Positions 8,331 to 15,831 of a DNA stretch of 64,000 nt are shown in pieces. The translations under genes were made by a program, and so were the position numbers. The notes under the pieces were generated by a model. The model did no database searches. It was not told where the DNA came from and worked only from the letters and a program-made list of their open reading frames with translations. Source of the stretch: Halorubrum sp. CBA1229 (GTDB taxonomy: Archaea > Halobacteriota > Halobacteria > Halobacteriales > Haloferacaceae); assembly GCF_003721435.2 (NCBI RefSeq), contig NZ_CP054585.1:2046001-2110000 (forward strand). The letters run 5' to 3'. The number at the start of each line of letters is the position of its first letter. Position 1 is the first letter of the stretch.

Positions 8331-8588
8331 CTAGTGGGCCGCGATGTCTCCGTCGCCGGACGACCCCCCGCCGTTGCCGAACACGATCATGAGGTCGAAC
8401 AGGAAGATTCCGAGGACGTAGGTCGTCGGGACTCCCACGACCGTCGCCGGTAGCCCTCTGGAGGCGAACTCCAGTCCGAGTGGCGCGGGCGGAATCTGGC
8501 CGGACTGGATCAGGTTGGGGATGGCCATGAACGCGACCACTGTCACGACGAGTGCAACGATCACGTTCACGACGAACTTATCAGACAC
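8331..8588 (-). CDS. Small hypothetical membrane protein (about 85 aa)
   Basis: The GTG at 8588 gives MSDKFVVNVIVALVV, a typical short N-terminus before the first membrane segment; an ATG at 8636 would add 16 residues. Two hydrophobic stretches are seen (about residues 4-24 and 46-68), and the tail is GNGGGSSGDGD. The ending, a hydrophobic helix followed by FG and a Gly/Asp tail, resembles the neighbour at 7965. The function is unknown. The spacers 8202-8330 and 8589-8805 show no other gene. Confidence 0.6.
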   Translation of the reverse strand: MSDKFVVNVIVALVVTVVAFMAIPNLIQSGQIPPAPLGLEFASRGLPATVVGVPTTYVLGIFLFDLMIVFGNGGGSSGDGDIAAH

Positions 8589-8805
8589 TTCGACTCGTTC
8601 GACGTGAACGAAACCGACCCACCGTGATGAACCCATCCTCTGTATTCGGCAACCAGCATCTACCAGTCTCTAAGAATTTCAACGGAACCAACCAACCGCG
8701 AAAACCGATCCCCGTCACCGATCGGGAAGCATCGCTCAGCGACCGGGCGTTTCGGACGAGAACGTCTCCAACGAAGCGGATGGCGACAGACACCGCGTCC
8801 GAGAT

Positions 8806-9363
8806 CTACTCCGCGCGCCACTCGCCGCCGAGTTCGTTGCGCCGCATCGACGTCGCCTCCCCGTCCCGAAAGACGCTCACGCGGCCCGACTCCTCGCTGA
8901 GGGTCACCGTCGCCACGATCTCCGGCCGGACCGAGGTCTCGATCGCGCTCATGTGTCGCGACCCCATCCAGGGCTCGTAGCTCACGTCGTCGACGAGGTC
9001 GGCCTCGTCGCTCCGGGTGCCCAAGTCTCGGAACCGCACCATCTGCTCCTCGATCTCGCCGTCGACCGCGACGACGATCCCGCCGTCCTGCTGGACGCTC
9101 ACCGTCCCGGCGGCGCTTATAAAGGCGTCCTCGTCGAACACCGAGGCGCAGCCGTCCCGCGGCCAGCGGTTATCGCCCATCGGGTCGGCGTACGCGCCGT
9201 AGTCGCGGTCGGCGACGACCGCGAAGTACAGCCCCGGCCCCTTGACGTGGGGCTCCTCCCAGCCGTCGAACTCCACGCTGACGTGCTCGGCGCAGTAGGT
9301 CAGTCGGTCGACGACCTCCCGGACGCGCTCGTGGGCGCCGTACTCGATCGCTAGCCGACTCAT
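8806..9363 (-). CDS. dacZ: Diadenylate cyclase, DisA_N/DacZ type (c-di-AMP synthesis)
   Basis: DAC-domain enzymes join two ATP molecules into the second messenger c-di-AMP. The DGA-like motif reads DGG at residues 93-95 (QQDGGIVVAVDGEI). The RHR-like motif is GSRHMSA at 134-140, followed by LSEESGRVSVF, a strong match to the DisA_N pattern. The protein is 185 aa and acidic, with no membrane segment, as expected of the soluble archaeal form. In Haloferax volcanii this enzyme is essential and its level affects osmotic behaviour (known for the family). A TATA box TTATATAC lies near 9428-9436. It is a single gene beside the carotenoid operon. Confidence 0.82.
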   Translation of the reverse strand: MSRLAIEYGAHERVREVVDRLTYCAEHVSVEFDGWEEPHVKGPGLYFAVVADRDYGAYADPMGDNRWPRDGCASVFDEDAFISAAGTVSVQQDGGIVVAVDGEIEEQMVRFRDLGTRSDEADLVDDVSYEPWMGSRHMSAIETSVRPEIVATVTLSEESGRVSVFRDGEATSMRRNELGGEWRAE

Positions 9364-9427
9364 TCCGCCTCCCCGCCACGCCGCGCGCGACTCGCCTGAA
9401 CGCTCATACCTCGAAAAGGCGCCGGGC

Positions 9428-9437
9428 GTATATAAGG
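9428..9437 (-). promoter_or_regulatory. TATA box of dacZ
   Basis: CTTATATACG on the minus strand is a near-ideal haloarchaeal TATA element, about 70 nt before the dacZ ATG. It predicts a start site near 9405 and a leader of about 40 nt. Confidence 0.55.
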
Positions 9438-9492
9438 GGTGTCGAGTCGGCGCGGTCGGGCCTTCGTCTCCCGCGGGCGGAGCGCGGCCGTC

Positions 9493-10425
9493 TCACTCCC
9501 ACGGCGTGAACAGCCGCGCGTCGAACCGGTCCGCCCGGACGAGTCCGACGCCGAACGCGGCGGCGACGGCGGCCGGCAGGAGGTTCCCGTACCAGAGATT
9601 GATCCCGCCCCAGAGGATCACGAAGCTCACCATGTCGTCGAGCATGAACTCGCAGTCGCGCAGCCGGTCGCGCAGCGCCGTCCCCGCGAACGCCCGGTCG
9701 AGCGTGACGACCGCGACGGTCGCCGAGACCACCCAGCCGGCGTAGTTCGAGAGCGGGACGCCGTAGAAGCTCCCGCCGCCGAAGCTCCAGAAGCCGAGCG
9801 CGACCGCGCCGGGGTCGAGCACCACGTCCATCGCGACGACCGCGGCGATCACGGTCGCCAGCCGGAGCCAGCCGTTCGACGCCCGCGACCCCAGGAGGAG
9901 GAGACACAGGAGATACGCGTTGACCACGAGCGGGATGAAGAAGACCGGGAGCGCGACGGGCACGCCGCCGAGCATCGGCCCGAGGTCCACGGTGTACTCG
10001 AAGGAGCCGTACGGCCACCCGGTGGCGACCCCGAGCAGCTCGATCGCGTAGGTGTACGCGATCAGGACGCCGATCCAGCCGAGCGCGCGCCGGTCGATCG
10101 CGGGGAGGGCCCCCACGACGAGCGGCGACCGCATCACCAGCACGCCGAACAGCACGAACCACGGGTGGAAGGCGAACGGCTCCGGCACCCACCCCTCCGC
10201 GCTGCCGACCAGCGCCAGCGCGCCGACGAGCGGGAACAGCACGGCGATGGTGAACCGGTTCTCGCGCACGGTCCGGTCGAGCAGCGCCTCCGCCCCGCGG
10301 CGCGTGTCGGGGAGCCGCGCGCGGAGGGCGTCGACGCCGGACGGCGCGGGCTCCGCGGTCCCCTCGGCCGAGCCCGCGGGGCCCGCCGACCCGGCCGACT
10401 CCGTCGATCCGGATTCGTCGCTCAC
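9493..10425 (-). CDS. cruF: Bisanhydrobacterioruberin hydratase CruF
   Basis: CruF adds water to the terminal C5 groups in the last step of bacterioruberin synthesis, in the membrane. The protein (310 aa) has a short acidic Ser/Gly-rich N-terminus and about seven membrane segments. Conserved stretches include YAIELLGVATGWPYGSFEY, MDVVLDPGA and GGGSFYGVPLSNYAGW. The start is GTG at 10425, overlapping the lyeJ stop by 4 bp (GTGA), so translation is probably coupled. It is the third gene of crtD-lyeJ-cruF, an order known from other haloarchaea such as Haloarcula japonica. Confidence 0.92.
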   Translation of the reverse strand: MSDESGSTESAGSAGPAGSAEGTAEPAPSGVDALRARLPDTRRGAEALLDRTVRENRFTIAVLFPLVGALALVGSAEGWVPEPFAFHPWFVLFGVLVMRSPLVVGALPAIDRRALGWIGVLIAYTYAIELLGVATGWPYGSFEYTVDLGPMLGGVPVALPVFFIPLVVNAYLLCLLLLGSRASNGWLRLATVIAAVVAMDVVLDPGAVALGFWSFGGGSFYGVPLSNYAGWVVSATVAVVTLDRAFAGTALRDRLRDCEFMLDDMVSFVILWGGINLWYGNLLPAAVAAAFGVGLVRADRFDARLFTPWE

Positions 10426-11321
10426 GCGAGCACCTCCGTGATCGGGTAGACGCGCCACAGCCCGCCCATCGCCAGCAGGGTGCCGACGGCGGTGTTCAGC
10501 GCCGGGAACCACCAGTACGCGCGGTCGACCGACACCGACGACGCGGCGACCCACGCGACGAAGACCGGGTAGACGCCGAGCAGCGCGCCGAGCCGGAGGT
10601 CCACCGCGGCGAACGCGGCCGCGGCGGCGGCCCAGCACGCGAAGCAGTAGACGTACGTCCGTCCCTCGCCGAGCAGCGTCGCCGTCGTCCGGATCCCGGC
10701 CGCGCGGTCCGGCTCGATGTCGGGGATCGCGGAGAACGTGTGCATCCCCATCGTCCACAGCCACGCGCCCACGAGTGCCGCGAACGGCGGATGGACCCCC
10801 GCGACGGTCGCGTACGCGGCCGCGCCTGGGAGGACGTAGAGGCCGTTCGAGACGGAGTCGAGGAACGGCGTCGTCTTGAATCGCACCGGCGGGGCGCTGT
10901 AGCCCACCGACAGCAGGAGGAAGCCGGCGAGGTACGGCCACGCGACCCGCGGCGTGAGCGCGAAGGTGGCCAGCCCGGCGAGCGCGGAGCCGAGCACCGC
11001 GACCGTGACGAGCCGGCTCCCCCGCCAGCGCGCCTCGCGCTCCTCCTTCTTCGGGTTCAGCTCGTCGATGTCGGCGTCAAACGCGTCGTTGACGCCGTAG
11101 AGGAAGACGTTCGCCGGCACGAGGAAGTAGGCCGCCAGCGCGACGGTCGTCGGCGTGAACAGCCCGCTCACGTCGCCGATGCCGTACGTGACGCCGACCG
11201 CGACGGGCCCAGCGAGGTACAGCCAGAAGCGCGGCCGCGACAGCACCAGCAGGTACCGGAGGTCGTCGGCGAACGCTCGCCGGCCGGAGTCGGTCGCTGT
11301 GTCGGTCACGGCTTTCCTCAC
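10422..11321 (-). CDS. lyeJ: Lycopene elongase/1,2-hydratase LyeJ (UbiA-type prenyltransferase)
   Basis: LyeJ transfers C5 dimethylallyl units to both ends of lycopene, making the C50 skeleton. The two Asp-rich UbiA motifs are NDAFDADID (about residue 85) and DIEPDRAAG (about 195), within roughly nine membrane helices. The GTG start at 11321 overlaps the crtD stop by 4 bp (GTGA); another in-frame GTG lies four codons later. The product is 299 aa with this start. It sits between crtD and cruF in a translationally coupled operon. Confidence 0.93.
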   Translation of the reverse strand: MRKAVTDTATDSGRRAFADDLRYLLVLSRPRFWLYLAGPVAVGVTYGIGDVSGLFTPTTVALAAYFLVPANVFLYGVNDAFDADIDELNPKKEEREARWRGSRLVTVAVLGSALAGLATFALTPRVAWPYLAGFLLLSVGYSAPPVRFKTTPFLDSVSNGLYVLPGAAAYATVAGVHPPFAALVGAWLWTMGMHTFSAIPDIEPDRAAGIRTTATLLGEGRTYVYCFACWAAAAAAFAAVDLRLGALLGVYPVFVAWVAASSVSVDRAYWWFPALNTAVGTLLAMGGLWRVYPITEVLA

Positions 11322-12817
11322 GCCGTCTTCGAGACCGCCTCGGCCGTTATCTGTCCGCTGATGAGACACATCGGGACGCCGATGCCGGGCGTCGTCGTCG
11401 ACCCCGTGAAGTAGAGGCCGTCGACCGCGTCGGACTCGTGGGACGGCCGGAGCAGGGAGGTCTGCCGCAGCGTGTGCGCCAAGCCGAGCGCGCTCCCCCG
11501 GTAGCTGTTGTACCGGTCGGCGAAGTCGTCGACGCAGAACGTCTCCTCGAAGACGATCCGGTCGCGGAGCTCCGTGCCGGTGTTCTCCGCGATGTCGTCT
11601 AACACGAGGTCGCGGTACTCCTCGCGGAGCGCCGGGGTGTCCTCCAGTCCGGCCGCGATGGGGACCAAGGCGAAGAGGTTGCTGTGGCCCTCGGGTGCCA
11701 CCGTGTCGTCGGTCTCGGAGGGGACACAGAGGTAGTAGGCGGGGTCGTCGGGCCACGAGGGGTCGTCGAAGATCTGCTTGAAGTGGCCGTCCCACGCCGT
11801 CGGCAGCACCAGCGTGTGGTGTTCGAGGTTCGGCACGCCGCCCTCGACGCCGAGGTACAGCAGGAACGCGGAGGGGGCGTACGTCCGCGACTCCCAGTAC
11901 TCCTCCGTGTACTGGCGCTTGCGCGGCGGGAGCAGCTCCTGTTCGGTGTGCGCGTAGTCGGCGTCGGAGACGACCAGATCCGAGAGGTATCGCTCGCCGT
12001 CGGCGGTGTCGACCGCGAACCCGCCGCGGCGCCCCTCGATCCCCGTCACCTCGGCGTCGGTGACGTACTCCACGCCGAGGTCGCGGCCGAGTTCGACGAT
12101 CCCGTCGACGACGGCGCCGATCCCGCCCTCGGGGTAGTAGACGCCCATGTTGTAGTCCACGTGGCTCATCAGGTTGTACAGCGCCGGCGTGTTGTACGGC
12201 GAGCCGCCGAGAAAGACGAGGGTGTACTGCATCAACTGCTGGAGCTTCGGGTGGTCGAAGTAGTCCTCCACGTGCCCCTGCATCTTGCCCAGAAGCGAGA
12301 GTCCCCACGAGTACCGGAGCACGTCCTTGTCCACGTAGTCGCGCAGTCGCGGGCGGTCCTCGTAGACGAAGTGCTCCATCCCGATGTTGTACGTCCGCTC
12401 CGACTCCTCCAGATAGGCCTCGAACGCCTCGCCCGCGCCGGGCTCGTACTCCTCGAACAGCTGTTTGTTATCCTCGCGGTCCGGGAGCACGTCGACCTTG
12501 TCGCCGTCCTTCCAGAACACGCGGTAGTGGGGGTCGAGCCGCTCCAGCTCGTAGAACTCGTCGGGCGACCGCCCGAAGTGGCCGAAGAACCGCTCGAACA
12601 CGTCCGGCATCAGGTACCACGAGGGGCCCATGTCGAACCGGAAGCCGTCGGTCTCCAGCCGGCTCGCGCGTCCGCCGAGCTGCTCGTTCTTCTCTAAGAG
12701 GGTCACGTCCGCGCCGGCGTCCGCGAGGTAACACGCTGTCGAGAGACCGCCGAATCCGCCGCCGATCACGACGACGGACTCGCCGGCCACGGCGTCGATG
12801 TCCGGGGCCACGTCCAT
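11318..12817 (-). CDS. crtD: Carotenoid 3,4-desaturase CrtD (phytoene desaturase family)
   Basis: The protein is 499 aa with an N-terminal FAD-binding motif VVVIGGGFGGLSTA, followed by NEQLGGRASRLE. The C-terminal signature is YFTGSTTTPGIGVPMCLISG, typical of CrtI-like enzymes. The ATG at 12817 is selected because the dinucleotide motif follows it and a TATA box lies 27 nt upstream. Position as first gene before lyeJ and cruF favours the 3,4-desaturase role in bacterioruberin synthesis over phytoene desaturation; the sequence alone separates the two poorly. Confidence 0.9.
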   Translation of the reverse strand: MDVAPDIDAVAGESVVVIGGGFGGLSTACYLADAGADVTLLEKNEQLGGRASRLETDGFRFDMGPSWYLMPDVFERFFGHFGRSPDEFYELERLDPHYRVFWKDGDKVDVLPDREDNKQLFEEYEPGAGEAFEAYLEESERTYNIGMEHFVYEDRPRLRDYVDKDVLRYSWGLSLLGKMQGHVEDYFDHPKLQQLMQYTLVFLGGSPYNTPALYNLMSHVDYNMGVYYPEGGIGAVVDGIVELGRDLGVEYVTDAEVTGIEGRRGGFAVDTADGERYLSDLVVSDADYAHTEQELLPPRKRQYTEEYWESRTYAPSAFLLYLGVEGGVPNLEHHTLVLPTAWDGHFKQIFDDPSWPDDPAYYLCVPSETDDTVAPEGHSNLFALVPIAAGLEDTPALREEYRDLVLDDIAENTGTELRDRIVFEETFCVDDFADRYNSYRGSALGLAHTLRQTSLLRPSHESDAVDGLYFTGSTTTPGIGVPMCLISGQITAEAVSKTA

Positions 12818-12840
12818 GGTAGATCGTAGGGTCGGAAGGG

Positions 12841-12850
12841 GTATAAATAC
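12841..12850 (-). promoter_or_regulatory. TATA box of the bacterioruberin operon
   Basis: GTATTTATAC is centred about 27 nt before the crtD ATG, which predicts a leaderless transcript for crtD-lyeJ-cruF. It lies in the 90-bp divergent spacer shared with the SDR gene at 12908. Confidence 0.6.
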
Positions 12851-12907
12851 CGGCCAGACGCGGCGAGTGGGTACGCCTAAGTCGCGGTCGCCCCTAGCGA
12901 TCCCCAC

Positions 12908-13693
12908 ATGGATCCGACGGTCGCGATCACCGGCGCAACGAGCGGGATCGGGCGGGCGGTCGCCGAGGCGTTCGTCGACGAGGGGGCGTTCGTCGCCGTC
13001 TCCGGCCGCGACGGCGCCGCCGTCGACCGGACCGTCGCCGAGCTGAACGGCGCGGCGGGCGACGGGGACGGTCCCGAGGACGCCGACGGCGACGCTCCCG
13101 CCGGGGACGGCGACGCTCCCGCCGGGGACGACGGGGCGGGACCGGCCGCCGGGACCGCGTGGGGCGAACGCGTCGACGTCCGCGACGAGTTCGACCTCGA
13201 ACGCTTCTTCCAGCGGGCCGCCCGGGAGGGCGGGCCGATCGACGTCGTGTTCGCGAACGCCGCCGTCTTCCACGGGGCGCCCGGCGAGCGCCCGACGGAC
13301 GAGCTCAGCTACGCCGACTACGACGACACGATGCGCACCAACGCCCGCGGCGTCTTCGCGACTATCGCCGAGGCGGTCCCGCACCTCGCGGACGACGCGC
13401 GGGTGATCGTCCCCTCCGGGTCGGTCGCCCACGAGTCGAAAGCCGGCATGGGCGCGTACGCGGTCTCGAAGGCCGCGGCGGAGGCGGTCGCGCGCGGGTT
13501 CGCGGCCGACCTCGAGGCGGCGGTCGGCGTCGTCGACCCCGGGCTCGTCGCGACCGACCTCACGGGGAAGGAGCGCGCCCGCGACCCCGAGAGCGTCGCC
13601 CCGCTGTTCGTCTGGGCGGCCACCGAGGCGCCCGCCGAGGACCTGAACGGCGAGCGACTGGGGCTGCGCGAATGGAAGAAAGCGACGCGATAA
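12908..13693 (+). CDS. Short-chain dehydrogenase/reductase with an acidic linker insertion
   Basis: This NAD(P)-dependent oxidoreductase has TGATSGIGRAV at the N-terminus, NAAVF for the NAG motif, S at about 178 (VPSGSV) and the catalytic YAVSK. It is 261 aa. An insertion at about residues 50-80 is almost only Gly, Asp, Ala and Pro and contains an exact 21-bp in-frame duplication (GDAPAGD twice, DNA near 13090-13132), so it looks like a recent slippage product in a surface loop. The ATG at 12908 has a weak TATA-like CCTAAG 27 nt before it. It diverges from the carotenoid operon; the substrate is unknown. Confidence 0.88.
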   Translation: MDPTVAITGATSGIGRAVAEAFVDEGAFVAVSGRDGAAVDRTVAELNGAAGDGDGPEDADGDAPAGDGDAPAGDDGAGPAAGTAWGERVDVRDEFDLERFFQRAAREGGPIDVVFANAAVFHGAPGERPTDELSYADYDDTMRTNARGVFATIAEAVPHLADDARVIVPSGSVAHESKAGMGAYAVSKAAAEAVARGFAADLEAAVGVVDPGLVATDLTGKERARDPESVAPLFVWAATEAPAEDLNGERLGLREWKKATR

Positions 13694-13696
13694 GCA

Positions 13697-14072
13697 TCCA
13701 AAGCCCCAGTCGCTCGTTTATAAACGGTTGCTGGCGGATCGGTGGTGACCACCTCCAAAGCCCCAGTCGCGAGGACGGCGCACGCTCGCTGCGCGCTTCG
13801 GCCGCTCGCGTCGCTCATTCCCTCCAGTGCTTACGTCGCCTGCGCCGTCCTCGCGACTGCCCCTTTGAGTCCCCCCCGGTCGCGTCGCGACCGCACCTCA
13901 CACCTCCCCAGCCTCGCCGCTCGCTTGGGGCTCCCTTCGGTCGCCCACGTCGCTCGCGGCGTCCCTCGCGCGGGCGACTCGCGGCCTTCGGCCGCTCGTC
14001 GGCACGCGCCGACCGCATCGTTCATTTATAAGCGATCGTCGTTGATGCCCTCGAATATTTAAATATCATATC
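13697..14072 (-). repeat. Composite non-coding repeat, copy B
   Basis: This copy fills the 435-bp gap between two SDR genes and runs on the minus strand relative to copies A and C. Read on that strand it has TGATATTTAAATA, TTATAAATGAACGATGCGG, CGACCGAAGGGAGCC, the core GAGGCTGGGGAGGTGTGAGG, GACTCAAAGGGGCAGTCGC, a long hairpin and two tail motifs CTGGGGCTTTGGA exactly 57 bp apart. The hairpin arms (13765-13782 and 13841-13858) are a perfect 18-bp inverted repeat of AGTCGCGAGGACGGCGCA. CACCTCC, the complement of GGAGGTG, occurs at 13750-13756 and 13901-13907. No gene is supported. Confidence 0.85.
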
Positions 14073-14128
14073 GTCGCTTTCGCGGATCGACCACCGAGAA
14101 TTATCCCTCGGTCGGCCGAACGGGGGGT

Positions 14129-14980
14129 ATGACACTCGCGGACCCCGACCTCTCGGGCTCGACGGCGTTCATCACCGGCACGACCCGCGGCATCGGCAAG
14201 CAGCTCGCGCTCGCGCTCGCCGACCGCGGCTGTAACGTCGTCTCGACGGGCAAGACGACCGACGACGACGACTCCGAGCTGGCGGGGTCGATCGAGCAGA
14301 CGGCCCGCGAGGTGCGCGACCGCGGGGCCGAGGCGCTCGCGCTCGAACTCGACCTCCGCGACGAGGACCGCGTCGAGGCTGTCGTCGAGGAAGCGATCGA
14401 TCACTTCGGCGAGGTCGACGTCGTCATCAACAACGCGAGCGCGATCCAGCTGGCGAACGTCGCCGACCTGCCGGCCGATCGGTTCGATCTGTTGACCGAC
14501 GTGAACGTCCGGGGGACCCACCTCGTCGCGCACGCGTTCGCCGACCACCTCGCGGGGCTCGACGGGGCGTGGCTCCTGTCGAACTCGCCGCCGGTCACGA
14601 CCGACCGCTCGCCGGGGAAGGCGCCGTACGCGTGGTCGAAGCTCGGGATGTCGTTTATTACGCTCTCGCTGGCCGAGGAGCTGGCGAGCGACGGCGTCGG
14701 CTGTAACACGTTCTGGCCGGTGACGACGGTCGACACCCGCGCGACCCGCTACTTCGGGCTCGGGACCGAGGACGACTGGCGCACCCCGGAGATCGTCTCC
14801 GACGCGGTGCTCGAGATTCTCGCGCGCGACCCCGCGGAGTGCACGGGCCACAGCTTCTACGACGAGGCGCTCCTCCGCGAGGCGGGGGTCACCGACTTCT
14901 CCGACTACAACCTCACCGACGGCGACCCGGCACCGATGTCGGCGCGGTTGTTCGATCCTGAGTTCGAACGCGAAGCGTGA
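14129..14980 (+). CDS. Short-chain dehydrogenase, HSDL2-like
   Basis: The 283-aa protein has the cofactor motif TGTTRGIGKQ (residues about 16-25), then NNASAI, and SPP...YAWSK as the catalytic region. A GKTT after the second strand and the charged DDDDSE loop resemble hydroxysteroid dehydrogenase-like protein 2 and related SDRs. A TATA-like GAATTATCC lies about 27 nt before the ATG. It is unrelated in detail to the SDR at 12908, being only the same superfamily, so it is not a recent duplicate. The substrate is unknown. Confidence 0.87.
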   Translation: MTLADPDLSGSTAFITGTTRGIGKQLALALADRGCNVVSTGKTTDDDDSELAGSIEQTAREVRDRGAEALALELDLRDEDRVEAVVEEAIDHFGEVDVVINNASAIQLANVADLPADRFDLLTDVNVRGTHLVAHAFADHLAGLDGAWLLSNSPPVTTDRSPGKAPYAWSKLGMSFITLSLAEELASDGVGCNTFWPVTTVDTRATRYFGLGTEDDWRTPEIVSDAVLEILARDPAECTGHSFYDEALLREAGVTDFSDYNLTDGDPAPMSARLFDPEFEREA

Positions 14981-15038
14981 CCGGGTCGGGGGCGCGCCGT
15001 GAGCGCCGGCGTCCGCCGGGTCCAGCCCCGACCGGCCG

Positions 15039-15671
15039 TCACTCCGTGACCGCCTCCCGCAGCGCCGCGGTCGTCGTTCCCGGGTCGTCCGCGGCCGCGA
15101 TCGCCGAGAGCGCCGCCACGCCGGTCGCGCCCGCCTCGACGACCGGCGCCGCGTTGTCGGCGGTGATCCCGCCGATCCCGATCACCGGAATCTCGACGGC
15201 CTCGGCGAGCTCCCGAACGCGCTCGGTCCCGATCCCGTCCTTCGCGTCGGGCACCGCCTTCGACTCCGTCCCGTACACCGCGCCGACGCCGAGGTAGTCC
15301 GCGCCCGCCTCCTCGGCGGCCCGCGCCTGCTCGACCGTGGAGGCGGAGCGCCCGACGACCGCCGCCTCCCCGAGCTGCTCGCGCGCGACCCCGATCGGCA
15401 GGTCGGACTGCCCGAGGTGGACGCCGTCGGCGCCGACCGCGGCGGCGATGTCGACCCGGTCGTTGACGATCAGGGGGACGCCGGCGTCGGCCGTGAGCTC
15501 CCGCAGCCGTCGCCCGATCTCGTACCGCTCGTCGTCGGGCACGTCCTTCTCGCGGAGCTGCACGGCGTCGACGCCGCCCGCGATCGCCGCCTCGACGACA
15601 GTCTCGGTGTCGCGACCCGCCGACCGGCTCGCCTGCGTCACGAGATACGTCCGCCACTCCGTGGGATTCAT
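15039..15671 (-). CDS. thiE: Thiamine-phosphate synthase ThiE
   Basis: ThiE condenses HMP pyrophosphate with HET phosphate to make thiamine phosphate. The 210-aa TIM barrel carries VQLREKD, PLIVNDRVDIAAAV, DGVHLGQSDLP, YLGVGAVYGTESK and IPVIGIGGI, all classic ThiE motifs. The ATG at 15671 gives the expected N-terminus MNPTEWRTYLVT. Haloarchaea often pair thiE with thiM, but thiM is not next to it here. Confidence 0.95.
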   Translation of the reverse strand: MNPTEWRTYLVTQASRSAGRDTETVVEAAIAGGVDAVQLREKDVPDDERYEIGRRLRELTADAGVPLIVNDRVDIAAAVGADGVHLGQSDLPIGVAREQLGEAAVVGRSASTVEQARAAEEAGADYLGVGAVYGTESKAVPDAKDGIGTERVRELAEAVEIPVIGIGGITADNAAPVVEAGATGVAALSAIAAADDPGTTTAALREAVTE

Positions 15672-15831
15672 CTGTTGTATGATTTGGTGGTAGATGTGAA
15701 AAAGTACCGTTCGGCGGGTCGGGGGGGCGGGTCGCTCGGAGTCCCTTTCGATCGCCGCTCGCCCGGCCGCGCGAGCGGGGCGGTCTGCCGGGGTGAACAG
15801 ACCCAAGCCCTCCCGGGTCGTACCGACGGCG

